64,000 bases of DNA from Loripinus fragilis (GCA_964019695.1 OZ026516.1:100440368-100504367), one strand, 5' to 3'; shown: positions 46,064 to 58,229, numbered from the stretch's first letter. The notes: generated by a model from the sequence alone, not told the origin. Translations and numbers: made by a program.

Positions 46064-47483
46064 TGTGACTTTCTGAAATTTTCACCAAAATACATGCAAC
46101 AGAATGAGAAAATGGGAAATGGTCTTTTGCTTGGTTTGTACGAGAACATTCTTTGTTACAGTTATATTTTAGCTGAAAGTTGGCATCTTTCAAAGATTAT
46201 GACAGAAGCTGCTCAAACTAGCTGGCATTCATCAATGACCTGCCAGAGGTGACAAAGCACTCAGATGCCAGGCTCTTCGCCATTGACTGCCTTTTATATC
46301 GGCACATCTCCTCAATACAAGATTCGGCCCTCCTACAACAGGACTTATCAGTCTTGGAGAAATGGGAAACAACCTGGCAAATACAGTTCCACCCGCAGAA
46401 ATGTACTGTCATAAGGATCAACCCAAATCAATACCAGCTACTAGATCCACTGCCATACCCTGGAAGTGGTGGACAGTAGGAAATATCTTGGAGTCACCAT
46501 CAGTGAAGATTTTGCCTGGAGAAAACATATTGACGACACTGTGAACAAGGCCAACAAGACCTTTGGATTTATTCGAAGAAATTTGAGTGATTGCTCTGCT
46601 CCAGTATAATCAGCTGCCTACACCACCATGGTATGCCTAAGACTTGAATATTCATCCACTGTCTGGGACCCCCACCATAACTAGTGTTTCCCCCAGCCCC
46701 AAAGAAGGGCATGGTAAAGTTTCCAAGAAAATGGCACTTAAAGCACGCGACAACAGGCTAAGAGGGCACTTTTAAATGCGGGGTGACAGGCTAAGAGGGC
46801 ACTTTTAAGTCCAAGTTCGATATTGAATGTGGTATTGTCATATACAAATTTATGCCCCATAGCATAATGCAGCTGTTACATGTATCTGTCCTTTTTAAAT
46901 GCAAATATACTACTTATTTAATAATTGTTTTAAAATTTTCAAACTAGTTTTGGGACTCCTATTTGAGCACACACTCATTATCTATCATTTCTTTTTAAAT
47001 TCTTAAAATTTATCAGAAGCACTTTTTTTATAGGAATCATGTTTTTTTCCAATCGCTAAGATCACTTCCTAAGTTTTTAACCAGACTGCCTTTCTTTCCA
47101 TTACTTGTTTTGACAATCTTACTTGTACAGTTCAGATCCACACTTCATTTTAAATAACTGCTAATTGGGGTATTGTCATCAAAGTGATGTGTCAAAATTG
47201 TCTAAGGTAATTAGTGACTATTGTAAAAGGATTAACACTGAGTGAAATATTGTAACAGTAAGTGTCTTCCCTGCTACTTCAGGCTTCATTAGGGGCCTGA
47301 TGCTTTGGCTGTTTGTCGGGCCACCGGGGTTTACCTAGCTTTTGGATTTCTTTTGCTTCGGTACTCAGTTTAATATACTGTTGAGTCCTTATCTTTGCTT
47401 TATCTCCTTTTAATGTTCTAGAGGATGATGCATTGACAAGATACGGGTCTTTCATGCAAACCAATCATCTATGTGTCTCGATC

Positions 47484-48059
47484 GGGGAACGGACAAAAGC
47501 CCACTGGGACAAAAGCCCACTAGGACAAAAGCCCACTGGACAATATCCCACTGGACAAAAGCCCACTGCTAAATTTGGCAGGGTGGACAAAAGCCCACTT
47601 TTTTGAAAAAAAATTAGGTTTAAGTCTTTTATAAAACTGTTAACACTGATCAGACTGCTCTATCAGGGTAAGTCACACCTGCAGTGTGTTTTCACTGACA
47701 TTATTATTTCTCCTGTATATTCTGACAAACAACTTAATTTGGGTGTTTAAAGGCATTGATATGTGAAGAAAACCAATTAACAGTTTGGGTCAAACAATCT
47801 ATTATCATTGGGAAACATATGTCTAATTAACCCAAATGACCTTTGATCTGGTAGCAACAATTAGCATGCACTATTATGAGAGGTGTCAAACAAAAAGAGA
47901 TGTTTGAAATTTCAGATTTGAGAAGAAGGTTAGATCCGTCTGTCCGTTTGTCCCCCTGTGTGTGTGTGTGTGTGTGGGGGGGTACTCTGATATATTTTCA
48001 TGCATACGTAGGCTCTGGCTATTTTTGGGGTTCAAAATTTTGAATTTCAATATTTATTT

Positions 48060-48091
<32 letters not shown>

Positions 48092-48527
48092 GTGGGGGGG
48101 TCAGATGATTTTGTGGATATTTTTGGGGGTCATCACAAAATTGAACAATATCTAAATGTCATTTCTATGCATTTTAGGGTCTTTTCTGAAGGTCAAGGTA
48201 CAGAATGGAGGATACTTTTTGGGTTGCTAAAACGTCAAATATTTATTTGGGGTGCTTGAAATTCATGATATTTTTTTCTTTTTTTTTTGGGGGGGGGGGG
48301 GTGAACAGTAGATGCTGGGCCTGAGCCTACGTATGAAGAAAAAATGAGAGTACCTCCCCCTCCCTGGGGTTTGTCCATCAGTTCAAACCTATCCCTGTTA
48401 AATGCATATAAGTGGGCTTTTGTCCTAGTGGGCTATTGTCCCAGTGGGCTTTTGTCCTAGTGGGCTTTTGTCCAGTGGGCTATTGTCCTAGTGGGCTTTT
48501 GTCCTAGTGGGCTTTTGTCCTACACTC
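47484..48527. mobile_element. Foldback-type element with tandem-array ends (1044 bp)
   Basis: Left arm (about 47490-47600) is six units of GGACAAAAGCCCACT with variants. Right arm (about 48410-48520) is seven units of the complement AGTGGGCTTTTGTCC. The 9-bp sequence GTCTCGATC flanks both sides (47475-47483, 48528-48536). No ORF. The interior is occupied in part by MITE copy B. Foldback elements are defined by inverted ends made of short tandem repeats, which is what is seen. Confidence 0.88.
47954..48368 (+). mobile_element. MITE family G, copy B, nested in the foldback element
   Basis: Starts CCCTGTGTG..., then GGGGGTACTCTGATA and ACGTAGGCTC; ends GAGCCTACGTATG, GAGAGTACCTCCCCC and CCTGGG. 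8-bp target copies GTTTGTCC at 47946-47953 and 48369-48376. Contains poly(G) runs at about 48071 and 48288. Confidence 0.88.
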
Positions 48528-49781
48528 GTCTCGATCCACATCTGAACTAAGGGTGAGGCTGGTGCACTGTTTAACCGGTTTGAACCCTCCAGTAAAATAT
48601 TTTACTGACCGTTCCAAGGCGGTACTTCTTTTGTGGATCTTTTATGTTTTTTTTCTGTCATGTTTGTTATGCCTTTGTATGCGTCTGTTTATTTGTGCCT
48701 TGTGGTCACTTGCTGGGAAACACTACATAACAGAGATATCCACAACCTGAAACAGGTACACCGCAGAGCTGCTAGATTCGTCAACCGAAACTATATGCAA
48801 TGTACACCAGGATGTGCGACCAATATGATTCAGAGCCTGAGTTAAGAATCCCTTCAACACAGACACAACATTGATAGATTATCTATGTAATTCAAGATCC
48901 AGTATGGCATCATTGACATCAGTCCAGACTTTGTACAACTAAACGACCAACGTACCAGAGGATCCAAGCGTTTACGCCAGCTACAGGCCATAAATGACGC
49001 ATAAAAGTTCTCCCTTTATCCTCGGACCATCAGTGACTGGAACCAGTTACCAACTCACATCACCGACCCCCAGAGCCCTCAGGGATGCCCTTGCAAACCT
49101 CCATCCCACTTACAATACTGGAGATAGACGTCAGACTTAAGCAATTCTGCTTCTAAGACGCCGACTGTCTAGTGGTGGGGGGAAGCCAGTGCAGTTCTCA
49201 GCGTTGGGCCTAGAAATACCGTGTGAAACCACCGCAACCCGGGAGGTGACAGTCAAACCATTGATACATACCACTGCAGGAACTATTTTGATAATTGTTT
49301 CACTTATCTATAGTTTTGCTAGCAAGAATCGAACCTGCCTGGCAGAGCCTCTGAGGAATATAGCTAGTCAGAACTAAACAAGCTACCAAATGAGCTATCA
49401 GGGCGCGCACACTCCAGATGTCCAACTAGATCCACAGCTACCTGTAAATAGTTTTTAATGGGGAGCTTGGTTGTTTTTATCTGCTTGTATTGGGTATCCC
49501 AGCTTTATACAGGATATAATACCATCTGGAGAAGATTTCTACCCTCGATTTGGAAGAAGAACTCTTACCTTGATCTTACGTCGCTACAGTAGCGTGCCTT
49601 GAATACCTGTTTGTGGTTTCTTTTGCCATCTGTCTATTAAGTTTCGTTGCTGACTGACTATTATCATTCATATTTCAGACATTATCATGTTTATAGCTGT
49701 TTACAAAGACCAAATACAGTCTCCACACTGTGCACTAACCTTGGTAATTAAAATATGACATCCATTCATTCGAAAAAAAAA

Positions 49782-51340
49782 GGCAGTGGCTAGAGGTACG
49801 GATCCGTACCCCTAGCCTGGGAGGCTAGGGATACGGATCCGTATCCCTAGCCTGGAAGGCTAGAGGTACGGATCCGTACTCCTAGTATATTCTACCATGT
49901 CAGGCTACAGGTACAGACATATAACCCTGATGAGAAGCTATCATGATTAATATAGCTTAATTAAACAAAAACTCGTGTTGCAGATTTACATTTGTTTTGT
50001 CCGCCAGCTTTGATCGATAAAGGGAAGCTACTCTATTTACTGTGACGTCATATGTCATATATAATTCAAACAAGTATAGGCTTATACAAAAGGGTTAAAA
50101 AATTACGGTAAAGTTAAAAAAAGAACATAATTCTATATATATTTTTTTCTTATCCTTAACAGACCATGAGTAAAGGAAATTAATCACCTGTAACAAATCA
50201 ATTATCTTCTAACCAGCAATTATCTTCTCATCTTCAATTAAAGTAACCAATTAACTAATCGTTGACAGCTGATGAGTGAGATGAGTGAGCAGTGTCAAAT
50301 AAGCTCACCTGTACTTAACTAAGTAAGTGTGCTGGCTGGGTTTATTTGTTAGGACCTTTAGACGTATGGATAAACTTAATATTTTTTAGATCCTTAAGGT
50401 ACTAATGTTACTTCTTAGCACGAAAAAAAAAATGTACGGACTAACGAACGGACATATGGACGGGTGGTGTGTAAAATTGTATTTTCTATCACGTTTAACG
50501 TAAGTTTTCTGTGCTCAAAAGAACCGTCTCATCGTGAAGACTCTTTTGCGCACCAAAAATGTGTATATGAAAATATAATAGTTGATTTACGCATTATATC
50601 AAAACTAACATCAAAACTAAACATAAAAAAGCGGGCAAGGGTCGGCCCGCCAGCGAAATACCATTTGAATGGCGTTTTGCTAGCGGAACGATATTGGTCT
50701 GACATTGTGTGCTGGCTAGGTTTATTTGTTAGGACCTTTAGATTTATGGACAAACTTAATATTTTTTAGATCCTTAAGGTACTTATGTTACTTCTAAGCA
50801 CGAAAACAAATAATAAAAGTGTACAGACTGACGAACGGATAGACGGACGGGCGGTGTGTAAAATTGTATTTTCTATCACTTTTAACGTAAGTTTTTGGCG
50901 CCTAAAGAATTGAACATTTTCTTCCTTCTGATACTGCTAGATGGCAATTTCTAAAGAGGAAAAGTCCTCAAACTGTTTCCCTATGTTCAGCGTTTTAGCC
51001 ATTTTGACAAAGTGAGACTGAACATAATTTTCTTCGGAGTTTTATAAATGAGCAGCGAGAATTAGGCGGTTACATCAAATAGTTATTATTATATCTATAA
51101 TAATAGGTCTAGATACTGTTTGTAGGATTAGGCTTATTAAGGACGTTCTTCTGATGTCTGTGAGGTTGGACATTAAAATATTCAGCCAATCATTGTAATT
51201 TGTTCTTTTAAGTTTAAAGATGCCTTTGTAGTGTGTCATGCCGACCAATTAATCTCAGAATGTTGTTCGCACCCTCGCTAATGAACAAACCGAAAGTGAA
51301 AACAGCAAAAACAAATCATTAATAACAAGTTTAATTTGAT

Positions 51341-51383
<43 letters not shown>

Positions 51384-51707
51384 CAACACAACATAAATCC
51401 CGCACCACTTGTTCAAATTCCGAATTCGTGTTTCGTTTTTATATTTACAATACAGAGTTATCCCACATTGCAAATGGCGACTTACTGGATTGCTATTTCA
51501 TAACACAACAACAAGGTACTTTCTAACACTTATCATCATGATAATTTAGAATTTCTCATCAGGGTTATATGTCTGTACCTGTAGCCTGACATGGTAGAAT
51601 ATACTAGGGGTACGGGTCCGTACCCCTAGCCTCTGAGACTAGGGGTACGGATCCGTATCCCTAGCCTCCCAGGCTAGGGGTACGGATCTGTACCTCTAGC
51701 CACTGCC
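49782..51707. mobile_element. 1.93-kb element with 155-bp palindrome-array inverted ends
   Basis: Arms 49782-49936 and 51553-51707 are near-identical inverted copies beginning GGCAGTGGCTAGAGGTACGG. Each arm has three roughly 30-bp palindromes centred on ACGGATCCGT and bounded by GGCTAG/CTAGCC, then TATTCTACCATGTCAGGCTA. A-runs flank both ends. The interior has a direct repeat of about 180 bp (50329-50508 and 50708-50896) around a core of MITE sequence. No transposase. Confidence 0.9.
51340..51382. repeat. AAT microsatellite
   Basis: About a dozen AAT units followed by AACAACAAC. Confidence 0.95.
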
Positions 51708-53091
51708 AAAAAAAAAACGGAAAAAAAGTTGACCAGGCCACTAAAACAATATTTTTGCATTGCACCCTGTGCTTTTGTGCTTTTAAAGCAACAAAAATAT
51801 TCATTTTACAGCATCTTAGTTTTCACGAGCTAATGAAAACGACTCGAGGTGAACATGGAGCCCCTGACACCGACAGGCGTCTACAGTGCAACTACGAAAA
51901 CTCATGACAATTGTCTATTTGAGGTGTTCGGTGCCTGCAGGTTGCATAAATGAAGAATAGATTCGACAGAAGCGAAACAGGAGGACGAAAAGTTGCTGAG
52001 ATATATAAACTTTAGTTCGGTCATAAATAAGAGCGAAAAAGAAACCTACAAATAGGAACGTTTTGGATTTTCCAACATTTCTAACATCAGCTGAGATGAC
52101 GTCAGGAGATTGACCAACAAGTTTAAGCTTTTTAAACTTTATACCTCGTATGCTGTCTACGCCCTCAAAAGCATTTGGGGTGGCATTATTTTATATACGC
52201 ATTTTTTAACAATAATCGGTCCCATCCGTGCGTCCATCCGCCCTTCCATCTGTCCGTCTCCGTTAGTTTGTTTTGGTTGTAGCATGATCGAACTCCTCCT
52301 TCATTTTTGACCGAGGGTATTCATGTTTGGCGCAACGTTTTCATACGGCATGTAGACTCTCAGAATGTAGACTACAACCTCGGACCCAGTATAAACCAAT
52401 CATCACTGGTCCAAAGTACTAAGATACTCCCATCTCTAGGATAGGATGACCATGATATTGTTCATCATGGACTAAAAATCAACCCTGGAAAAAGAGAACA
52501 AAAATAAAGACCATTCAAAGTATACTAGGAAACTGACTGCCCGGTGGGTTTAGATCCGAAATGAAGGCTTTCCATCAAATATATCAACAAAACTGCCCCA
52601 CTTTTGGCACAAACACTAAATGGACAGAGTTTAAAACTGCACTAAATAAAGCAAGAAAATATGTACATACGAAAATTTGTAAACTAAAAGATGGAAATCC
52701 CTGGGTCACTCGAAATATTAACGTATAACAAACGAGATCGTCCGAGTCTATTCCAAATATAAACATGATAGGTCAAGCTCTAATCTCAAGCTCTGAAATA
52801 TTCCATTCAAAAGCAACTCCAATAATCTTATTACAGCAACATTGAATCAGTTGTAATGGACCAGCAAGGTAACACTCCTAATTCATGTCGTCCGATCAAA
52901 CGTCTGTTCACCTTTATTAAGCAATGAAAATCAGACAGTAGTGAAAATAACAGCTTAAAGTCAAATGGCATAAACCGACCAAGCCAACATTATGAATACC
53001 CAGTTCCAGCCTGTTTTCACCAAGCTTGTTCCCCTGAAGCTCCGACACCTTGTCGAATTCATACTACCTAGGAAACAGAACTTTCCTTCCA

Positions 53092-53980
53092 GGTACGTAG
53101 CCAGGTGGAGGCCAGGAAGCCTGGGCTTCAACATCATATTGGCATCGACGCGAAAAACCTGGCTACTGTCCGTTCTAAGGTGGTGGTTCTGATGTTGTTG
53201 ACTTTTTGTTTATAGTTACTCCCATTGTGGGAGTCTGTTATATTGTTCTATGTTTTGTTGTACGTTACTTTATGTCCATTCTAGTATTGCAATCATCTTG
53301 ATGGGGAAGAGAGAGCTGGTTGCTTTGCTTAATTTGTCTTCCTGGTGTCTCGTGATGGTTGAGCGGCTCTTCCTCACGGTGCCATGGGGCCCAGGGGTGG
53401 GGGGTACTCTGATATTTTCACACATACGTAGGCTCGGGCTATTTTTGGGGGGTTCAAAATTCTAAAATTGCAATATTTTTTGGGGTTTTCAGAAAAATGA
53501 ATATTTTTGGGGGGTATGAAAATTTTGTGGATATTTTTTGGGATGATCACAAAATCGGTCTAGTTTGAGGGTCATTTCTATGCAATTTAGGGTATTTTTA
53601 AGGTCAAGGTACAGAATTAGGATATTTTTTGGGTTGCTAAAATTTCAAATATTTTTTTGGGGTGCTTGAAATTCCTGATATTTTTGCGGGGTGAACGGTA
53701 GATGCTGGGTCCGAGCCTACGTATGTGGAAAAATTAGAGTACCCCTCCCCCCTGGGCCATGGGGTTGTCTGCGGTTTGTGATTGTGGTAATTCCTGATCA
53801 TACTCACTTACTACTTTTGTTGCTGGCAAACAACAAAGGCGCAGACCAGCCTGCACATCCGCGCAGACTGATCAGCGCCTTTGCTATTCGCTATCTGATT
53901 TGTAAAGTAACTAGGGCAAATATCTCTTCATTCTCATTTTTGTGGGCATCAACATGATAAAGTCTCTGGCTACGCCCCTG
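53092..53980 (+). mobile_element. hAT-like non-autonomous element inserted in LINE 3
   Basis: Left end GGTACGTAGCCAGG and inverse of right end CAGGGGCGTAGCCAGAG. CCTTCCA at both edges (53085-53091, 53981-53987). Its body (GGTGGTTCTGATGTTGTTGA, TTACTCCCATTGTGGGAGTC) is shared with 5340-5680 and 58230-58560. Removal restores LINE alignment (PRKQNFPSM). About 514 bases without the nested MITE. Confidence 0.82.
53390..53756 (+). mobile_element. MITE family G, copy C
   Basis: CCCAGGGGTGGGGGGTACTC at the left; inverse right end CCCAGGGGGGAGGGGTACTC. TIR of about 48 bases reaching ACGTAGGCTCGG. Target copies CCATGGGG at 53382-53389 and 53757-53764. The uninterrupted relative at 5.4 kb has a single GCCATGG. 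Confidence 0.92.
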
Positions 53981-55454
53981 CCTTCCATGTAAGACATTAT
54001 AACATCAGTCTCTGGATCATCTACGCAGATTTTCAAATTTAACCTAGGAAAAGCAGCAGGACCAGACAACTTCACGACTCGCATTCTCATAAAACTTCAT
54101 AATGAAATAGCTCCATATCGATATCTTTAACACATCTCTCACTGAAAGCATTGTTCCAGACGATCGGGAAAATGCTTATGTTACACCAGTTTACAAAAAG
54201 GATCCTAAGTGTAAACCGAATCACATGGATTTAGTCCTTTTTATCAGGCAGATGATCTGCCTCAGATCACAAAGTGTGGTTCTTGACGGCGAACAGTCTG
54301 GTGCCTGCCAAGTACTGTCTGGTGTGCCATGGACCCTGCTTGTTCCTCATGTACATAAATGACACGACTGACTCAATCGAAAGTAATATCAGGTTCCTCA
54401 CCGATGACACCATCAATTATCTGGCTATTACAAACGATTCAGACTGCCAAACCCTGCAATCAGACCTGTAACATTGTTAGCTTATTTGCATAGGCTCCGC
54501 TGATTTACATTATATACCCATCTCCAATCTCGTATACTTTGGGTAGAAACCAGCCAGTATCATTTTTTAGGCTCATACAGTAAACATGTAGTTTTACGTA
54601 CAATAAATATATCTTTACAGTTATATTGTGTTTTATACATGTCTTAGCCCAACAGATATAACATGACCTTTCTTAATTGGAATCTTGGGAGAGTGAGTGG
54701 CTCATGACCTTTAATCCTGAGAAGTGTGAGGTTATCAGATTCGCATAAAAGCAAAAAAAAAAACCTGTACTCTTTGACTATAAACTTCATGGGATCACAC
54801 ACTTCAACTAGCTAAAAAATGCAAAATACCTTGGTATCCCAATTTCAGATGATTTAGCATCGAACAAACACGCCAATCAGATGATTGCTAAAGGAAATAA
54901 TACGTTGAAAGTCATTAAAATGAACATCCAAACAAACATTCACAAAATTAAAGAGACAGCCTATAAAACATATATCAGGCCCCTATAAGAATATTTGGAA
55001 ACAGTCTGGGGTCTGTGGCAAAAGAAATACATTAATAGAAATGATACAACACAGAGCTGTCCACTGTATCTTTAATGACTACAACTATACCAGTAGTTCG
55101 TCCTCCATGCTAAACCAGCTGGCTTTGCCAATTCTAGAAAAACGTAGAAAAATATCCTTTCTGAACATGTGCTACAAAATTAAGCACGGCCAAGTAAGAA
55201 TTAACTTTCCTGACTGCATCAAACCAACCTCAAGAAATAGATTTTCCATGCCGCATTCAAGGATTGATGCTCATAGGCACTCATTTTTCCCAAGAACTGC
55301 AAGACTACGGAACAACATACCCCCTGACTTGATCAGCAGTCCAGCCCTGGAAGCATTCCGTGCTGGGCTTGATCAACACCTCAACTAAGCTCCATAATAG
55401 CAATCATCGTCATTATCACATCATTACATCATCTATCATTTGAAGTTCAAGTCG

Positions 55455-55600
55455 TGTCAGTCTAGCAATAAGTACACTTCTAAGATAATTATTTATTGCA
55501 TTTTCAATTCAAGACTGCACGGAATGCTTCCAAGGCTGGACTGCTGGTCAAGTCAACCGTAGTCTTGCAGTTCTTGGGAATAATGATCAATCCTTGAATA
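55455..55600 (-). mobile_element. Inverted fragment of the LINE 3 3' end
   Basis: CGGAATGCTTCCAAGGCTGG, GTAGTCTTGCAGTTCTTGGG and ATCAATCCTTGAATACGGC are the reverse complement of 55240-55365. A small piece of the same LINE lies tail-to-tail next to its own end. Confidence 0.82.
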
Positions 55601-55613
55601 CGGCTGTTGTTGT

Positions 55614-55911
55614 ATAGGGGCAGACTTGATTTAGCTGTTCTCTTTACTCCCTCCACCCCGAACAGAAATCAAGTCCACTGGAACATCTGTGCTGGCGTAC
55701 GCCGGAGTACCCTGTCTTCCGAGGTGGTGCAGACAGAACAGTCACGTGACCTGTTACAAAAGAGATGGCGAATCATTGCCTGCATAGGCGGAAATATTTT
55801 GTATCGCTTGATTTATTCCGGAGTACTCCAAAGTGCCCCGTTTTACTTGTTTATGTGGCTGTTCTGGCGTACGCTGAGTACTCTAAAATTGCTAAATCAA
55901 GTCCGCCCTAG
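55614..55911. mobile_element. MITE with AGACTTGATTTAGC ends
   Basis: Left GGGGCAGACTTGATTTAGC, right GCTAAATCAAGTCCGCCCT. Internal inverted CTGGCGTACGCCGGAGTACC and GGCGTACGCTGAGTACTC. About 300 bases, no ORF. Confidence 0.8.
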
Positions 55912-55999
55912 GTCATACTCTGTTTTGTATTGGCTATGAAATATGTACAAGGGGACAGAACCGCCGAATGATTATTTCAAAACATTACAAAACATAGTA

Positions 56000-56838
56000 A
56001 AATCAATTAAGGCCTGACCCTGCTGTGTATGTTTTGACCAATCTAATCCGCTTCAAATGGACAGGTTTTTCCAGATTTTTTTTCTGTTCGTTACACATTT
56101 GTCTGTAAACCGACTCAAATTTGAATTTAACATAATTTCCTCTATACTTTATTCTTATCACGCTTTTGCATTTTTAGTTCTGAAAAGCAAGAAAGTGTCG
56201 CTATTGACAAGTATGGGTTTTAATCTCATGTCATCAAGTTATGACACCTCTACCTCACCCCTCCCCCATATAGTTTGTGTATATATACGTTAATAAGGTT
56301 ATAATATGTTTTATATTGTTTATGGAATATACAAGCCCCGAGTTTGTATTTTAAAACTATAACCTATACTGAAGGACTTTAAAAACGCACCACCTGCTTA
56401 AATGCTAATTTATATCGAAAATTGGATATTTTCATTATGTGAAAAATAAAATTGACAAGTTCCGTCATTTAGCTTGCATTCAATAAGAAAATCGAAACGC
56501 TGTGGCTTATGATTGCCGTGACGTCGCGATAAATCTGAGACAACTCAAATTCAAAAAGTCACAGAGTCCCCATACCTTCCATTATGAACGAAAAAAAGTT
56601 TTCGAACCGGTGTTTGTTCTTGAAAGCAAAAGGAAAGACAAAATCAAATCATGAGGTTTAAGGCCTCTGGCAACGTTCATTACGTCTAAATGGCGTCATT
56701 GATTTTTGACGTAATTGGCCGTTTATATCCTAAGGATCAGGAATAATCAAAATTTTTTTGTTGCCAATAGATACTCCTCAATCAGTTGCATAAAAGACAA
56801 AAGTATCGCGACATGCGCGGACGTCACCCGTCTGTTAT
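56000..56838. other. No recognised gene
   Basis: AT-rich intergenic sequence without identifiable coding or terminal-repeat structure on either strand. Confidence 0.4.
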
Positions 56839-57319
56839 TTAAGGATTGAAATGCAGATTTTTAGCTTGCACTGGATGATGCAAAACATTAGGCTTTTTAA
56901 TGTCTGTGAAGCCCGAAGGGCTTCTCGGAGACATTAAAACGCTAATGTTTTGCATCATCCAGTGCAAGTTAAAAATCTGAATTTCAATCCTTATATTTAC
57001 ATTTTATATAATTAATCAAACATACTTAATTATCTTCCACCCGAATTCGCTGGTAATCCTTGAAAAATGAAATATTTTAATTGTAACGGAGGTGTTGGAA
57101 CAGCCGCCGAACGAAAGTCCTGTACATAACGTCATGGCGATACGTGAATGACGTCACGCAAATGTTGATAAACAAAGAAAGCTATTGGTTGACGTTGACG
57201 TTACTCCACCTAGAGGCGCGACCTAGACCACGTGACTGCTCAATGTTTTGCATCGAGAAATGCAAGCAGCTAGGAATTATGGTTTCATCCAAGGCAGCTA
57301 CATTGAGAATGTAAATATT
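56839..57319 (+). mobile_element. Hairpin-plus-tail element, copy 1
   Basis: A palindrome with about 75-bp arms (56841-56995; GATTGAAATGCAGATTTTTA mirrored; centre GAAGCCCGAAGGGCTTC) is followed by a ~320-bp tail with GGTGTTGGAACAGCC, GACGTTGACGTTACTCCACC and CACGTGACTGCTCAATG, ending GAATGTAAATATT. A second copy lies at 62611-63095. Confidence 0.9.
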
Positions 57320-58229
57320 GATGTTTGAAAATTTAAGACTGACGTTAGCAAAGAAACGCTGCGAGTAGGAGCGTAATAAAACGGGTATTTCTGAAAACTT
57401 TTGTGTTTTTCCATTTGTTAAGACATCTGGCTACCACCTGAAAGTGTTTGTTTTCAAATTGAATCAAATTCACATTTGTCAGACGATAATTGTTGAAAAA
57501 CACGTACGTCGATATTACGTCAGAATGAACAGCATGAGCAAATCGAAATTATGGCAAATCATGGTCCATTTTGCAAGAGGATAAAAAATGATAAAGGAAA
57601 CAGTCTCACATTAATTATGTGGAAGAGACAGATAATGTAAAATGGTGCGTTTTTAAAGTCCCTCAGTATATTTAGCCCTGACTAAGCTTTTCCCATTAGC
57701 TGTTTGCTGTTAACGTGTCTGTTTCTGATAAGGAAATATACATATTCTGCATCATCTGACATTCTCTTTTAATCACGGATACATTCACATGGGCCAATAT
57801 GAATTTTGATAGCAAAGATTAATACTATTAGTGTTTTTGTTAAGTTACCTTAAACACAATATACTCTGCATACGGTACAGATGAAAAGCCTGATCAAAGT
57901 ATCCAATGTTTGTGCATTCTACGCTGAAGTGTCTGACCAGTGTCTTAAGATGACAATCTGATCTGAGTCCATGTTGTTGTTGCAATTTAGACTGCCAAAG
58001 TACATCAGCAAATGATGAAGCAGATGACATTTGTCGTAAATGGCGTTAATACTATAGGGTTTTGGTCGTTCAAAGTTGGGTGACTGCTTTATTATGTTGT
58101 TGTTGTTACGTAGTATGTTGTCCTGGTTTTATGATGAAATAATTTGTCTTTTGTAGTCCTATAATCATCGAAATGGCAGAGAGAGAATGGTTACTTTATT
58201 TTATTATCGCATCCTAGTATTTATGCGTG

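Larger units (their letters stand above)
46683..48717. mobile_element. TIR element inserted in LINE 2 (about 2.04 kb)
   Basis: Ends TAGTGTTTCCC at the left and GGGAAACACTA at the right (within a base or two). CATAAC occurs at both edges as target duplication. Excision restores the LINE codons exactly. Its right part is shared with the repeat at 34990-35165. It carries the foldback element 47484-48527. The termini recall hAT, but the visible duplication is 6 rather than 8 bases. Confidence 0.8.
46206..49150 (+). mobile_element. LINE 2 (non-LTR reverse transcriptase fragment), split by a 2-kb insertion
   Basis: Plus-strand RT C-terminal part: VTKHSDARLFAIDCLLYRHI (catalytic ADD degenerated to AID), LSVLEKWETTWQIQFHPQKC, VVDSRKYLGVTISEDFAWRK, NKANKTFGFIRRNLSDCSAP. 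It breaks at 46682 and resumes at 48724; after removing the insert the frame reads DPHHNRDIHNL. It continues VHRRAARFVNRNYMQCTPGC, to a FYPRTISDWNQLPTHITDP end near 49080. A different family from LINE 1 and LINE 3. Confidence 0.88.
52360..55388 (+). mobile_element. LINE 3, same family as LINE 1, multiply interrupted
   Basis: Plus strand. Endonuclease end (SDHDIV-like, HHGLKINPGKRE), a middle region (ILNTQFQ-like, QFQPVFTKLVPLKLRHLVEF), insertion 53092-53980, GKAAGPDNFTTRILIKLHNE, catalytic FLTDDT (FADDT decayed), QTLQSDL, a second interruption at about 54472-54690, LMTFNPEKCEVIRI, AKYLGIPISDD, and C-terminal ORF 55041-55388 (IQHRAVHCIFNDYNYTSSSS to the stop). Many stops and frameshifts; inactive. 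Confidence 0.88.

Noticed and set aside
47490..48520. Units of GGACAAAAGCCCACT as a CRISPR-like array
   Set aside because: Units are contiguous without unique spacers, inverted at the other end, and in eukaryotic DNA flanked by a target duplication.
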